Shown here one piece after another: positions 1-6,433 of a DNA stretch of 25,933 nucleotides. Source of the DNA: Nitrososphaerota archaeon (GTDB lineage Archaea; Thermoproteota; Nitrososphaeria; Nitrososphaerales; Gagatemarchaeaceae); the NCBI GenBank assembly GCA_005877225.1, contig VBPK01000141.1, positions 17,867 to 43,799 of the forward strand. Direction: 5' to 3'. Numbering within the stretch: the stretch's first letter is position 1; the number at the start of each line of letters is the position of its first letter. A program made the translations under genes and the position numbers. The notes beneath the pieces were generated by a model. It saw nothing but the letters and a program-made list of their open reading frames with translations. It was not told the DNA's origin and made no database searches.

Positions 1-177
1 GCGGTCCTCTTCAAGAAACCGTGGAGCAAACACGAGCCCGACTACTTTCTCGAGGTTCTGGACAAGTGGGTGGTCTTCCCGTGGGAGCACGCCGAGGTAA
101 GGAGGCTCGCGGCCTCGTCAGCGGCAGGGGAGGCTAAGCGAGGGAGAGTGAAACGCAGCCCTCCGCCGCGACGGTAG
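1..177 (+). CDS. C-terminal end of an unidentified protein (partial)
   Basis: The first frame is open from the window edge and stops at TAG 175-177, giving 58 C-terminal residues. The fragment has an aromatic and charged part (residues about 4-34, with several Trp, Phe and Tyr) and then a basic, proline-rich tail. I do not recognise the family. It converges on mntH with 23 nt between the two stop codons. That the frame stays open to the edge and ends just before a convergent gene supports a real coding end, but the start and most of the protein lie outside the window. Confidence 0.5.
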   Translation, partial: AVLFKKPWSKHEPDYFLEVLDKWVVFPWEHAEVRRLAASSAAGEAKRGRVKRSPPPRR

Positions 178-200
178 CCTGGGAGACTGGAACTACTAGC

Positions 201-1505
201 TCACGCCAGAAGGGTGGTGTAGAGGAGAACCCCGTTGAGACCCACGATGACTGCCGCCGTCAAGACGGCCAGGACAGTTATCATTCCTCTGTTCACGAAT
301 TGACCCATGACTTTCTTGCGGCTCGTGTAGTAGATTATCGGGATTAGCGGGAGAGGAATCATGAGGCTGAGCACCACCTGACTGTAGACAAGAAGCAGGA
401 GGGGGTCGTAGTGCAGCGAGATGGCGACGCTGGTGGGTATGACGTTTATCACACGCAAGATGATTCTCCTGATCCAGGGATTCAGCTTAGTGCCGAGAAA
501 GCCTTCCAGTATCGACTGTCCTGCCAGGACGCCCACCGTCGAGGATGACAACCCCGAGAAGAGCAGCGTCAACGCGAAGACAACGCTCGCGAACAACCCG
601 AAGAGGGGAGTCAGTGTCTTGTACGCTTCGTCGACTGTTGCCACTGTAAGTCCGGCGGTGTGAAATGCGGCGGCAGCCATGATTAGTATCGCCATATTGA
701 TCAGGCCGGCTATCGTGAGGTTTCCTATCGAATCCCACCTGTGGTATCGCAATAGCTTCTTCCTCTGCTCGAGGTCAAGTCCGACCGCCCTGGCCTTAGT
801 GAGCGACGAGTGGAGCACGAGAGCATGGGGCATTACCGTCGCTCCGATGATACCAACCACTAGAAACAGTTGATTGCTGCTGGTTATCGTCGGGATTATG
901 AGCCCAGTACCGACGGAGACGGCATTCGCCCCTACGAGGAAAATCTCGTAGACGTAGCCGAGCCCGATGCCGAAGACGAGCATCGTTATCATCAGCTCGA
1001 TTCTGCGAAACTTCTTCCCCGCGAACGCGAAGACGACGATTACATCGAAGGCTGAGATCCAGGCAGCCACAAGGAGCGGTATCGTCCCCCCGGAGAGCAG
1101 GTAGATGGCGGAGGTGACTCCCAGGAACTCCGCGAGGTCTGTAAAGACGGCGAAGACTTCAGACGCCAGCCAGTACGGAATTACCCTCGAGCGCCTGCCA
1201 AGACTCTGCCTGATCAGCTCGGCCAGCGACTGACTTGTGGCTATTCCGAGCTTTCCTGAAAGGTACTGGAGGAGTATTCCCATCAGGTTGGCCAGAAGGA
1301 CAGACCAGAGCAGTAGATAGCCGAATCCCGCTCCGGCCGTGATGTCTGTCCCGAAGTTCCCGGGGTCGATGTACGCGACGGCCGCGAGCGTTGCCGGGCC
1401 AAAGTAGCTGAGATAACCGGATAGTCCAGTGCCAATCACCCGTTGCATTTTTCCTCCCCTGCCGAGTTCAGGCGCATCGGGTGTCCTCTTCCAAGGGGGC
1501 TTCAT
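201..1505 (-). CDS. mntH: NRAMP-family Mn2+/Fe2+ importer (MntH)
   Basis: This is a membrane transporter of the NRAMP family, which takes up Mn2+ or Fe2+ with protons. The protein is about 434 residues and almost entirely hydrophobic helices, consistent with the usual 11 helices. The TM1 motif DPGNF (residues about 47-51) and the TM6 motif GATVMPH supply the four metal-binding positions known for the family: Asp, Asn, Ala and Met. The reading frame extends upstream to a TTG at 1571, but that stretch contains the promoter and a palindromic operator. I therefore prefer ATG 1503-1505, about 30 nt from the TATA element, which implies a leaderless mRNA. A second candidate is the ATG at 1446-1448, preceded by GGGGAGG. 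It is divergent from mntR, its likely repressor. The family call is secure; the start is moderately supported. Confidence 0.93.
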   Translation of the reverse strand: MKPPWKRTPDAPELGRGGKMQRVIGTGLSGYLSYFGPATLAAVAYIDPGNFGTDITAGAGFGYLLLWSVLLANLMGILLQYLSGKLGIATSQSLAELIRQSLGRRSRVIPYWLASEVFAVFTDLAEFLGVTSAIYLLSGGTIPLLVAAWISAFDVIVVFAFAGKKFRRIELMITMLVFGIGLGYVYEIFLVGANAVSVGTGLIIPTITSSNQLFLVVGIIGATVMPHALVLHSSLTKARAVGLDLEQRKKLLRYHRWDSIGNLTIAGLINMAILIMAAAAFHTAGLTVATVDEAYKTLTPLFGLFASVVFALTLLFSGLSSSTVGVLAGQSILEGFLGTKLNPWIRRIILRVINVIPTSVAISLHYDPLLLLVYSQVVLSLMIPLPLIPIIYYTSRKKVMGQFVNRGMITVLAVLTAAVIVGLNGVLLYTTLLA

Positions 1506-1530
1506 GAATCGAGTCGCCACCCATCCCTCG

Positions 1531-1539
1531 TTATTTAAG
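1531..1539 (-). promoter_or_regulatory. TATA-like element of mntH
   Basis: On the minus strand this reads CTTAAATAA. Its centre is about 30 nt from the ATG at 1505, the spacing expected if transcription starts almost at the start codon. It overlaps the left edge of the palindrome at 1536-1557, so a repressor there would block TBP/TFB binding. Confidence 0.6.
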
Positions 1540-1557
1540 TTAGACGAGCCTAACTTA
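1536..1557. promoter_or_regulatory. Probable MntR/DtxR-type operator upstream of mntH
   Basis: A perfect inverted repeat: TAAGTTAG, a 6-nt spacer, then CTAACTTA (22 bp). The arms resemble the half sites of DtxR/MntR-type operators, which carry TTAGGTTAG/CTAACCTAA. It overlaps the mntH TATA element, and mntR is the divergent neighbour, so Mn-dependent repression of mntH is the natural reading. Binding itself is inferred. Confidence 0.72.
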
Positions 1558-1593
1558 CTTAGATGGTTCAAAGTTCCGCAGGCGCCTCAAAAC

Positions 1594-1600
1594 CTTTAAA
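1594..1600 (+). promoter_or_regulatory. TATA-like element of mntR
   Basis: CTTTAAA in a CAAAACCTTTAAACTC context. The centre is about 31 nt upstream of the TTG at 1628, predicting a transcript start at about 1624 and essentially no 5' leader. Confidence 0.55.
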
Positions 1601-1615
1601 CTCCGGAGTCTGGAC

Positions 1616-1637
1616 TTCTCGCCTAGGTTGGCGAGAA
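1616..1637. promoter_or_regulatory. 22-bp palindrome over the mntR start, candidate autoregulatory site
   Basis: A perfect inverted repeat TTCTCGCC, 6-nt spacer TAGGTT, then GGCGAGAA. It has the same 8-6-8 geometry as the mntH operator, and the two centres are exactly 80 bp apart. It covers the predicted transcription start (about 1624) and the TTG codon at 1628. The arm sequence differs from the mntH site, so it may bind another regulator. If transcription starts at about 1624 the left arm is not transcribed, which argues for a DNA operator over an RNA hairpin. Confidence 0.45.
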
Positions 1638-2065
1638 CAACCCTGTTGAGGAGGGAGACACCTCGCGCGGAGGACTACCTCGAGGCGGTCTACGACCTCA
1701 TACACGAGAAGGGTTACGCGACGACCAGTGACATCTCGGAGAGACTGAGCGTAAAGCCGCCCACCGTCTCAAACATGGTAGGTAAGCTGGCGGCGAAGGG
1801 ATATCTCAAGCACGAGAGGTATCGCGGGATGAACCTCACCGAGCACGGCGAGAATGTCGCCCGATCCGTGATAAGGAGACACGAAGTGATCTCGGAGCTG
1901 CTCTCCATGATAGGGGTGTCGGACGACGTTGCCTACGAAGATACTGAGGGAATAGAGCATCACGTTCAGCCCACCACGATCCGAAGGATCGAGAGGCTGG
2001 CGGAGTACCTCCGCCAGAACCCGGAGTCGCTGAAGTCGATAAGGAAATTTATTGAAGAAAAGTAG
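1628..2065 (+). CDS. mntR: Manganese-dependent transcriptional repressor, DtxR/MntR family
   Basis: A 145-residue regulator with an N-terminal winged helix (residues about 14-72) and a helical metal-binding and dimerisation region (about 73-142). There is no SH3-like third domain, so it is the short MntR type. The six Mn ligands known from Bacillus subtilis MntR (D8, E11, H77, E99, E102, H103) are all found shifted by exactly eight residues: D16, E19, H85, E107, E110, H111. The start is TTG 1628, placed by the TATA element at 1594-1600. It is divergent from mntH, and it converges on the Nudix gene with 12 nt between. It probably represses mntH in high Mn2+ and may regulate itself through the palindrome at its start. 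Confidence 0.93.
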   Translation: MARTTLLRRETPRAEDYLEAVYDLIHEKGYATTSDISERLSVKPPTVSNMVGKLAAKGYLKHERYRGMNLTEHGENVARSVIRRHEVISELLSMIGVSDDVAYEDTEGIEHHVQPTTIRRIERLAEYLRQNPESLKSIRKFIEEK

Positions 2066-2077
2066 CGAATAGGCTAC

Positions 2078-2635
2078 TCACTCTCTCCCGAGCAGGGCTG
2101 AAATCATACTGTAGCTGAGCCCCCAGATGACGTAGTCTTGATAGACATACGCGGGGACCTTCGCGTTCTCGCCCCCCCTCTTTAGAGCGTAGGTTGACCT
2201 CGAATTCTCGCGCAGGAATACCTCTATCGGAATCCATCGGTAGGAGGAGACTTCGGCGTTGGGTTCAACTCGCTCCTCCTTCCTCATCAAGAAGGCGCAG
2301 GGCACGACGAGCATCGTCCCCGTGTGTGTCCTGAAAACTCCGAGGTGGCCCAGGTAGATGGCCGAACGCCGCAGGTCTATCCCGACCTCTTCCTTCGTCT
2401 CCCTCGTCGCCGTTTCGAGCAGCGACCTGTCGTACCTCTCTCGTCTCCCCCCCGGGAACGCTACCTGTCCCGACCAGGGGTCGCCCTCGCGTTCGGCCCT
2501 CTTTATCATCAGGGTCTTCAGAGAGGGCCCCGCGAGTGTTATCGCGACGCCCGCCATCGCCTCCCTCGGGGGCTCGGGTGGTTCCTCCGGAGTCAGTTTA
2601 CTCTTCACCAATCGGAGGAGGGCGTCAGAGTCCAT
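2078..2635 (-). CDS. Nudix hydrolase, NudL/NUDT7-like (probable CoA pyrophosphatase)
   Basis: A protein of about 185 residues from ATG 2633-2635. The region GQVAFPGG followed by a Nudix box ending RETKEEVG matches the NudL/NUDT7/NUDT8 group, where the segment before the box (RAEREGDPWSGQVAFPGG here) marks coenzyme A pyrophosphatases. Such enzymes hydrolyse CoA or related nucleotide diphosphates using Mg2+ or Mn2+. The frame runs open upstream to 2842, but that part is the antisense of the thioredoxin threonine repeat and reads as an implausible Cys/Arg tract. The ATG at 2635 lies 26 nt from a TATA centre, implying a leaderless mRNA. It is divergent from the thioredoxin gene. The exact substrate is inferred from subfamily resemblance. 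Confidence 0.85.
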   Translation of the reverse strand: MDSDALLRLVKSKLTPEEPPEPPREAMAGVAITLAGPSLKTLMIKRAEREGDPWSGQVAFPGGRRERYDRSLLETATRETKEEVGIDLRRSAIYLGHLGVFRTHTGTMLVVPCAFLMRKEERVEPNAEVSSYRWIPIEVFLRENSRSTYALKRGGENAKVPAYVYQDYVIWGLSYSMISALLGRE

Positions 2636-2655
2636 CACCGGTCCGGCCGCTTTCA

Positions 2656-2667
2656 ATTTTAAATAAT
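2656..2667. promoter_or_regulatory. Single bidirectional TATA element for the Nudix and thioredoxin genes
   Basis: The AT run ATTTTAAATAAT is nearly self-complementary. Its centre (about 2661) is 26 nt from the Nudix ATG (2635, minus) and 29 nt from the thioredoxin TTG (2690, plus). No other AT-rich element lies between the two starts, so one element seems to serve both directions. Confidence 0.6.
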
Positions 2668-2689
2668 CATCGTCGAACGGTCGAGGCGC

Positions 2690-3145
2690 TTGGAGGACTC
2701 TGAACTTCAGAGGATTCTGGAGGCGAAGATGAAGAAGATGACGACAACGACAACGACAACAACGACGACAACGACAACAACGACGGAGGCATCGAAGCCG
2801 GCGGGAACTACAACGGTCAAATTGACGGAAGAGAACTTTCAAGCCTACAGCAATGCCTCGAAGCCTTTGCTCGTCGACTTCTGGGCGGAGTGGTGTGGCC
2901 CCTGCAAGGTGATGGAGCCTGTTATCGAGAGGCTCGCGAGGAAGTACGCAGACCAGATAACATTCGGGACGGTCAACGTCGATGAAGAGATGAACCTCTC
3001 TTCAAGATTCCAGGTCTTCTCGATACCGACCTTCATGCTCTTCAAAGGAGGAAACCCGATCGACGCTGTCATTGGTGCGGTGGGCGAGGCCGCTCTCGAG
3101 CAATTCCTGAATAGGGCGCTAAACGGTTCTAGCGCATACCGATAA
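2690..3145 (+). CDS. trxA: Thioredoxin with N-terminal helix and poly-threonine linker
   Basis: A 151-residue protein. Residues 1-17 are a charged helix-like segment, residues 18-32 are fifteen consecutive threonines, and residues about 42-145 form a thioredoxin fold with the WCGPC active site at 68-72 and a cis-proline in the FSIPTF segment. It should act as a cytosolic dithiol-disulfide reductant, since no signal peptide is visible. The start TTG 2690 is placed by the shared TATA element. The N-terminal extension and threonine tract are unusual for a thioredoxin of normally about 105-110 residues. BtpA follows after 17 nt on the same strand and may be co-transcribed. Confidence 0.92.
   Translation: MEDSELQRILEAKMKKMTTTTTTTTTTTTTTTEASKPAGTTTVKLTEENFQAYSNASKPLLVDFWAEWCGPCKVMEPVIERLARKYADQITFGTVNVDEEMNLSSRFQVFSIPTFMLFKGGNPIDAVIGAVGEAALEQFLNRALNGSSAYR
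2741..2785 (+). repeat. (ACR)15 trinucleotide repeat in the thioredoxin gene
   Basis: Fifteen ACG/ACA codons in a row encode a threonine tract. ACG and ACA are mixed irregularly, so the run is not a pure microsatellite. This suggests either selection on the threonine tract or old repeat expansion followed by silent changes. Confidence 0.9.
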
Positions 3146-3162
3146 TAACGACCCTCCTCCAG

Positions 3163-3969
3163 ATGGGAAGAGTGGACCTCAGGAAAATATTCTCAGTGGA
3201 GTTTCCAATCATCGCGCCCGTCGTCGTAAAACCTCTTCCGGGTTCGCCCGGCTATGCAGGCGATCTCGAAAGAGTGATCGCGGCCGCCGTGAAGGACGCG
3301 AAGTTACTCGATGAGGGCGGCGTCGACGGGCTTTCGTTCGAGAACCTCGGCGACGCTCCATTCTTCAAGAACGTTGCACCCCCTGAGACCATCGCCTCCC
3401 TCGGTAGGGTGATTGGCGAGGTAAGGCGGGCCTCATCGCTCCCAATTGGGGTGAACGTCCTTCGCAACTGCGCGAGCGCCTCGCTCGCCCTCTCCTATGT
3501 ACACGGTGGGAGGTGGATAAGAGTCAACGTGCTGACCGAGGCCTACGTCACTGACCAGGGTATCATCGAGGGTACCGCGGCCGACCTGATGAGGTACAGG
3601 CGGATGTTGGGCGCTGAGGGTGTCGCGGTCTTCGCTGACGTCCACGTCAAGCACGCGGCGCCACTCGTCCAGCGCCCCATTCGTGAATCGGCGCTCGATA
3701 TGGTCGAGAGGGGGATGGCCGACGCGCTCATCGTGACCGGCCCGAGGACCGGAAGCCCGCCGTCGGGGGAGGACCTAGAGGCTCTGAAGGGGCCGAAGGA
3801 AGTCCTGATAGGCAGCGGCCTTGACCATGAGAACGCGAGGAGTTTGCTGCCGCTGGCGGACGGGGCCATCGTCGCTTCCTGCTTAAGGAAGGGCGGCAAC
3901 GTCATGAATCCAGTCGACCCCCAAAGAGTCCGGAGTTTCCTCTCCATCGTACGAAGTCTGAGGAGATGA
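3163..3969 (+). CDS. BtpA/SgcQ-family TIM-barrel protein
   Basis: A 268-residue protein of the BtpA family, predicted TIM-barrel enzymes. The N-terminal VVVKPLPGSPGY motif (family form roughly VHLPPLPGSP), the FENLGDAPF segment, the HVKHA segment and the C-terminal GSGLDHENAR segment fit this family. The name comes from a cyanobacterial protein affecting photosystem I stability. In archaea the biochemical role is not firmly known, and the barrel suggests a sugar-phosphate or nucleoside-derived substrate. The stop overlaps the next ATG (ATGA at 3966), so it is translationally coupled to the PfkB-family kinase, suggesting they act on the same metabolite. Family placement is secure; function is open. 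Confidence 0.88.
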   Translation: MGRVDLRKIFSVEFPIIAPVVVKPLPGSPGYAGDLERVIAAAVKDAKLLDEGGVDGLSFENLGDAPFFKNVAPPETIASLGRVIGEVRRASSLPIGVNVLRNCASASLALSYVHGGRWIRVNVLTEAYVTDQGIIEGTAADLMRYRRMLGAEGVAVFADVHVKHAAPLVQRPIRESALDMVERGMADALIVTGPRTGSPPSGEDLEALKGPKEVLIGSGLDHENARSLLPLADGAIVASCLRKGGNVMNPVDPQRVRSFLSIVRSLRR

Positions 3970-4895
3970 AGGTCCTAGTCATCGGGGACCTGAGCGTGTC
4001 TGTAGCGGCGGAGACCCCGAGGCTTCCCCGCCCCGGAGAAAACCTGATTCTCCGTAGTCCAACCCTCATCGCGAGCGGTGTCGCTGCGAACATCTCCGCC
4101 GACCTCAGGGGGCTCGGGGTCGATACCTACGTCTCCGGCGTGGTTGGGAGGGATGTCTTCGGCGGGGCCATCCTCCGCGAGTTGACCTCATGGGGCGTGC
4201 ACACGCGACACATCGGGAGGTCCCCTAGACCCACGAGCATCTTCATGGTTATCGTTGACGGGGACGGGGAGCGTACGATGATAGGATACCGTGGAGCCAG
4301 CGAGACTCTCCGCCTGGACCGCCAACTCATCGAGGAGATCGAGCCAGATTGGGTTCACGTCTCCGGCTACACCCTGCTGAACCGTGGCCAGGAGAAAGAG
4401 CTGGGGCCGTTCATCAAGGCGGCCACTTCGAAGGGGTTCGCCTCCCTCGACCTCGAGGGGGTCGCGTACAGCGCGAGGTCTCTCCCGCTTCGGGGTGCGT
4501 ACGTCTTCTGCAACCAGGACGAATACCACTCCTACTTCAGGACGGAGAAGGTGGCTCCCCTCTCCCACCCCTTTACAACCCTCCTCAAGGCCGGCCCCAG
4601 CGGTTCCTACCTGATCAGGCGAGGAGGCTTGCGTCGGTTCAGGGCCTTCAAGACGGAAGTCAGGGATACCAACGGGGCGGGAGACGCCTTCAACGCGGGT
4701 TTCATCTACGCGAGGCTGAGCGGTTTCAGCGAGGAGGAGGCGTGCGTCTGGGGCAACGCCAGCGCCTCCCTGAAGGTCTCCAGGCCGGGGCCACACCCAA
4801 GAATCGGCAAGGAGAGGGTCGAGGCGCTCGTAAGAGGAAGAATCAAGAGACTCTCGTCCCGTCCAAGAGGAAGATATCCGCCTCGCCCAGCTTAA
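3966..4895 (+). CDS. PfkB-family sugar/nucleoside kinase
   Basis: A 309-residue ribokinase-fold kinase. The N-terminal VIGDLSVSVAAETPRLPRPGEN segment is the substrate-side signature region, and DTNGAGDAF at residues 234-242 is PfkB signature 2, with D240 as the catalytic base and the GAG forming the anion hole. It phosphorylates a sugar, nucleoside or related hydroxymethyl group using ATP. The substrate cannot be read from sequence; ribose or a nucleoside are candidates because of the BtpA partner. It overlaps BtpA by 4 nt. Its basic C-terminal tail (RPRGRYPPRPA) overlaps the 3' end of the convergent phosphoesterase gene by 53 nt, so the last residues may be non-essential. Confidence 0.9.
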   Translation: MKVLVIGDLSVSVAAETPRLPRPGENLILRSPTLIASGVAANISADLRGLGVDTYVSGVVGRDVFGGAILRELTSWGVHTRHIGRSPRPTSIFMVIVDGDGERTMIGYRGASETLRLDRQLIEEIEPDWVHVSGYTLLNRGQEKELGPFIKAATSKGFASLDLEGVAYSARSLPLRGAYVFCNQDEYHSYFRTEKVAPLSHPFTTLLKAGPSGSYLIRRGGLRRFRAFKTEVRDTNGAGDAFNAGFIYARLSGFSEEEACVWGNASASLKVSRPGPHPRIGKERVEALVRGRIKRLSSRPRGRYPPRPA

Positions 4896-5604
4896 TCGAC
4901 CCGGACGAAAGAATCGGCCCAAAGCTGAGAGACTCGCCTCTGTTTATCGGGCGACCCCCAACCATCTTGTTGAAGGGGGGCATCACGACGAGTTCCCCCT
5001 TTCTCCCTCTTTTGCGTGTCTTGTACCCGGCCTTGGCCAGCAGCTCGCGCAGGTCGTACCTTCCGAAGAGCCAGACCGATTCCCTAGACCTTGCTCCGAG
5101 CCCGTCCTTCATCTCGAAGGTGAAGTGCGAGTGTCCGATCACCATCTTCCCGGTGGAGATGACCTCGGCCGACGGCCAGGCGTGGCCGTGCGAGACTCCC
5201 AACTTCTCATCTCCATCCCCCAGCACGGCTCCGTCGGCAGCGTGAAGCTTCACCCTCGGCGGGAGAAGAGGCTTGATTCCTCCGTCGTGATTTCCCGGCA
5301 CCACCTCGACTGAGGAGAAGAGGTCGAGGAGAGTACCGAAGAACCACGGCAGGATGCTCCAGTCGATGTCCTCAACCTTCCCGACCGAATGCTTCACATC
5401 ACCGAGTATGACAGCTCTCTCCGCCCCCGCCTTCTCGGCGATCCCCTTGATCCTCTCCAGCATCTTCACAGAGTACGATGGGAGGCTGAATCCCTTCTTC
5501 GCCATCTCCTTCTCCAAGCCGAGGTGAAGGTCGGAGACGAGCAGGCTCCTCGCTTCACCGTCCGAGAAGATGAGCGCCGCTTCTCCCGGAACAACCTTCA
5601 GCAA
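4843..5604 (-). CDS. ICC-like metallophosphoesterase (COG1407 type, Lhr-associated)
   Basis: A 253-residue calcineurin-like phosphoesterase. Metal-binding motifs appear in order: SDLHLG (24-29), GDVKH (68-72), GNHD (104-107), HGH (139-141) and GHSH (157-160). This matches the COG1407 group often encoded beside Lhr helicases and thought to process nucleic acids in repair. Here two Lhr genes lie on the same strand about 4 kb away, beyond the SMC operon. The start is TTG 5604, one nucleotide after the stop of the upstream unknown gene, so the two form an operon. The 3' end overlaps the PfkB gene by 53 nt. Activity (nuclease or phosphodiesterase) is inferred. Confidence 0.88.
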   Translation of the reverse strand: MLKVVPGEAALIFSDGEARSLLVSDLHLGLEKEMAKKGFSLPSYSVKMLERIKGIAEKAGAERAVILGDVKHSVGKVEDIDWSILPWFFGTLLDLFSSVEVVPGNHDGGIKPLLPPRVKLHAADGAVLGDGDEKLGVSHGHAWPSAEVISTGKMVIGHSHFTFEMKDGLGARSRESVWLFGRYDLRELLAKAGYKTRKRGRKGELVVMPPFNKMVGGRPINRGESLSFGPILSSGSIKLGEADIFLLDGTRVS

Positions 5605-5605
5605 A

Positions 5606-6289
5606 CTACTCTATGAGTGGAAGTATCTCACTTCTAATGAAGGTTTTGAACTCGGGGAGGTCCACCCTACTGAAGACAGTCACGACGCTGTTTCGCGTCA
5701 CTCCGACGACGTATCCGTACCTCCTGGACTTGATTACAGCGTACCAAATCTTCCCGTGTTCCAGATACTCGTTGTAGAGGCTCGTCACCCCGAGCCCCGA
5801 CCCGTAGAGAGAAAGCTTCGAGATGTTCGGAATGTCGACCTCATCAAAAAACAGAATCTTTGTGTCATCGAAGTTCTCCTCGTGGAACTTCTTTAGTGTC
5901 TCTGGCTTAATCCGCGCCTCGACCACCTCTCCCAGACTCATGAAGAGCGCCTTGCTCATCTCATTCGCGATGTTGTTCGCCCTGCTCTTCTTTTCGTAGA
6001 CCGTCAGGAAGAGCCTCTCCTTGAATAACTCGAAGGAGAATGGCGCCTCGTAGGTCCGTGGAATCGGGACGGCCTTGCCTCTGTGATTCACGACGAAGAC
6101 GTCGTCGAAGGTGAATGTCCCCTCGAGGGTACTCCTCGAGACGCTAAGGTCCTTGACCTCCGTCGTGAGGGAAAAGTCCACCTCTTCTACCCTGGTGTCC
6201 TGCTCGACCCTGAAGGTCTTCAGCTTCCCGGCGAGGACACCCAACTCCGTCTTCTCCCTCACGAGGAAGACCTTTGCGGCAAGAACCAA
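5606..6289 (-). CDS. Uncharacterised protein divergent from the SMC operon
   Basis: A 227-residue soluble protein that I do not recognise. It has no signal peptide or clear membrane helix. The first half looks beta-rich (alternating charged and hydrophobic residues), the middle is a helical stretch rich in Lys and Glu, and the end contains beta-like runs with Tyr and Val (GKIWYAVIKSRRYGYVVGV). No catalytic motif or cysteine cluster is visible. The start TTG 6289 is about 27 nt from a TATA-like ATAAAAG, implying a leaderless mRNA. It shares a short divergent promoter region with the SMC gene and forms an operon with the phosphoesterase (1-nt gap), so a role in the same DNA-related process is possible. 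Confidence 0.75.
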   Translation of the reverse strand: MVLAAKVFLVREKTELGVLAGKLKTFRVEQDTRVEEVDFSLTTEVKDLSVSRSTLEGTFTFDDVFVVNHRGKAVPIPRTYEAPFSFELFKERLFLTVYEKKSRANNIANEMSKALFMSLGEVVEARIKPETLKKFHEENFDDTKILFFDEVDIPNISKLSLYGSGLGVTSLYNEYLEHGKIWYAVIKSRRYGYVVGVTRNSVVTVFSRVDLPEFKTFIRSEILPLIE

Positions 6290-6312
6290 GGCGTCGAGGC
6301 TCCCCTACTCCG

Positions 6313-6319
6313 ATAAAAG
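6313..6319 (-). promoter_or_regulatory. TATA-like element of the 6289 gene
   Basis: On the minus strand this reads CTTTTAT. The centre is about 27 nt before the TTG start at 6289. Spacing supports a leaderless transcript for the unknown gene and the phosphoesterase. Confidence 0.5.
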
Positions 6320-6396
6320 ACGTTTTCGAACTGAAGAGGCCTTCCACCGTCCCGAGAAGGAGAAAATCTCGAGGAAAACGTCAATATTTCGCAACG

Positions 6397-6404
6397 TCTA
6401 AAAA
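6397..6404 (+). promoter_or_regulatory. TATA-like element of the SMC operon
   Basis: TCTAAAAA, centred about 32 nt upstream of the TTG at 6434. It is the AT-richest run before the operon and predicts a transcript start within a few bases of the start codon. An AT stretch at 6381-6389 is a weaker alternative. Confidence 0.45.
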
Positions 6405-6433
6405 CAAGTGCAGACGGCGAGACGCAACCCAAG

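Noticed and set aside
1506..1571. Longer mntH start at TTG 1571
   Set aside because: The added codons contain the operator and TATA element, so they cannot be transcribed from that promoter.
2636..2842. N-terminal extension of the Nudix frame with many Cys and Arg
   Set aside because: It is the antisense of the thioredoxin threonine repeat and crosses the shared promoter; the conserved protein begins at ATG 2635.
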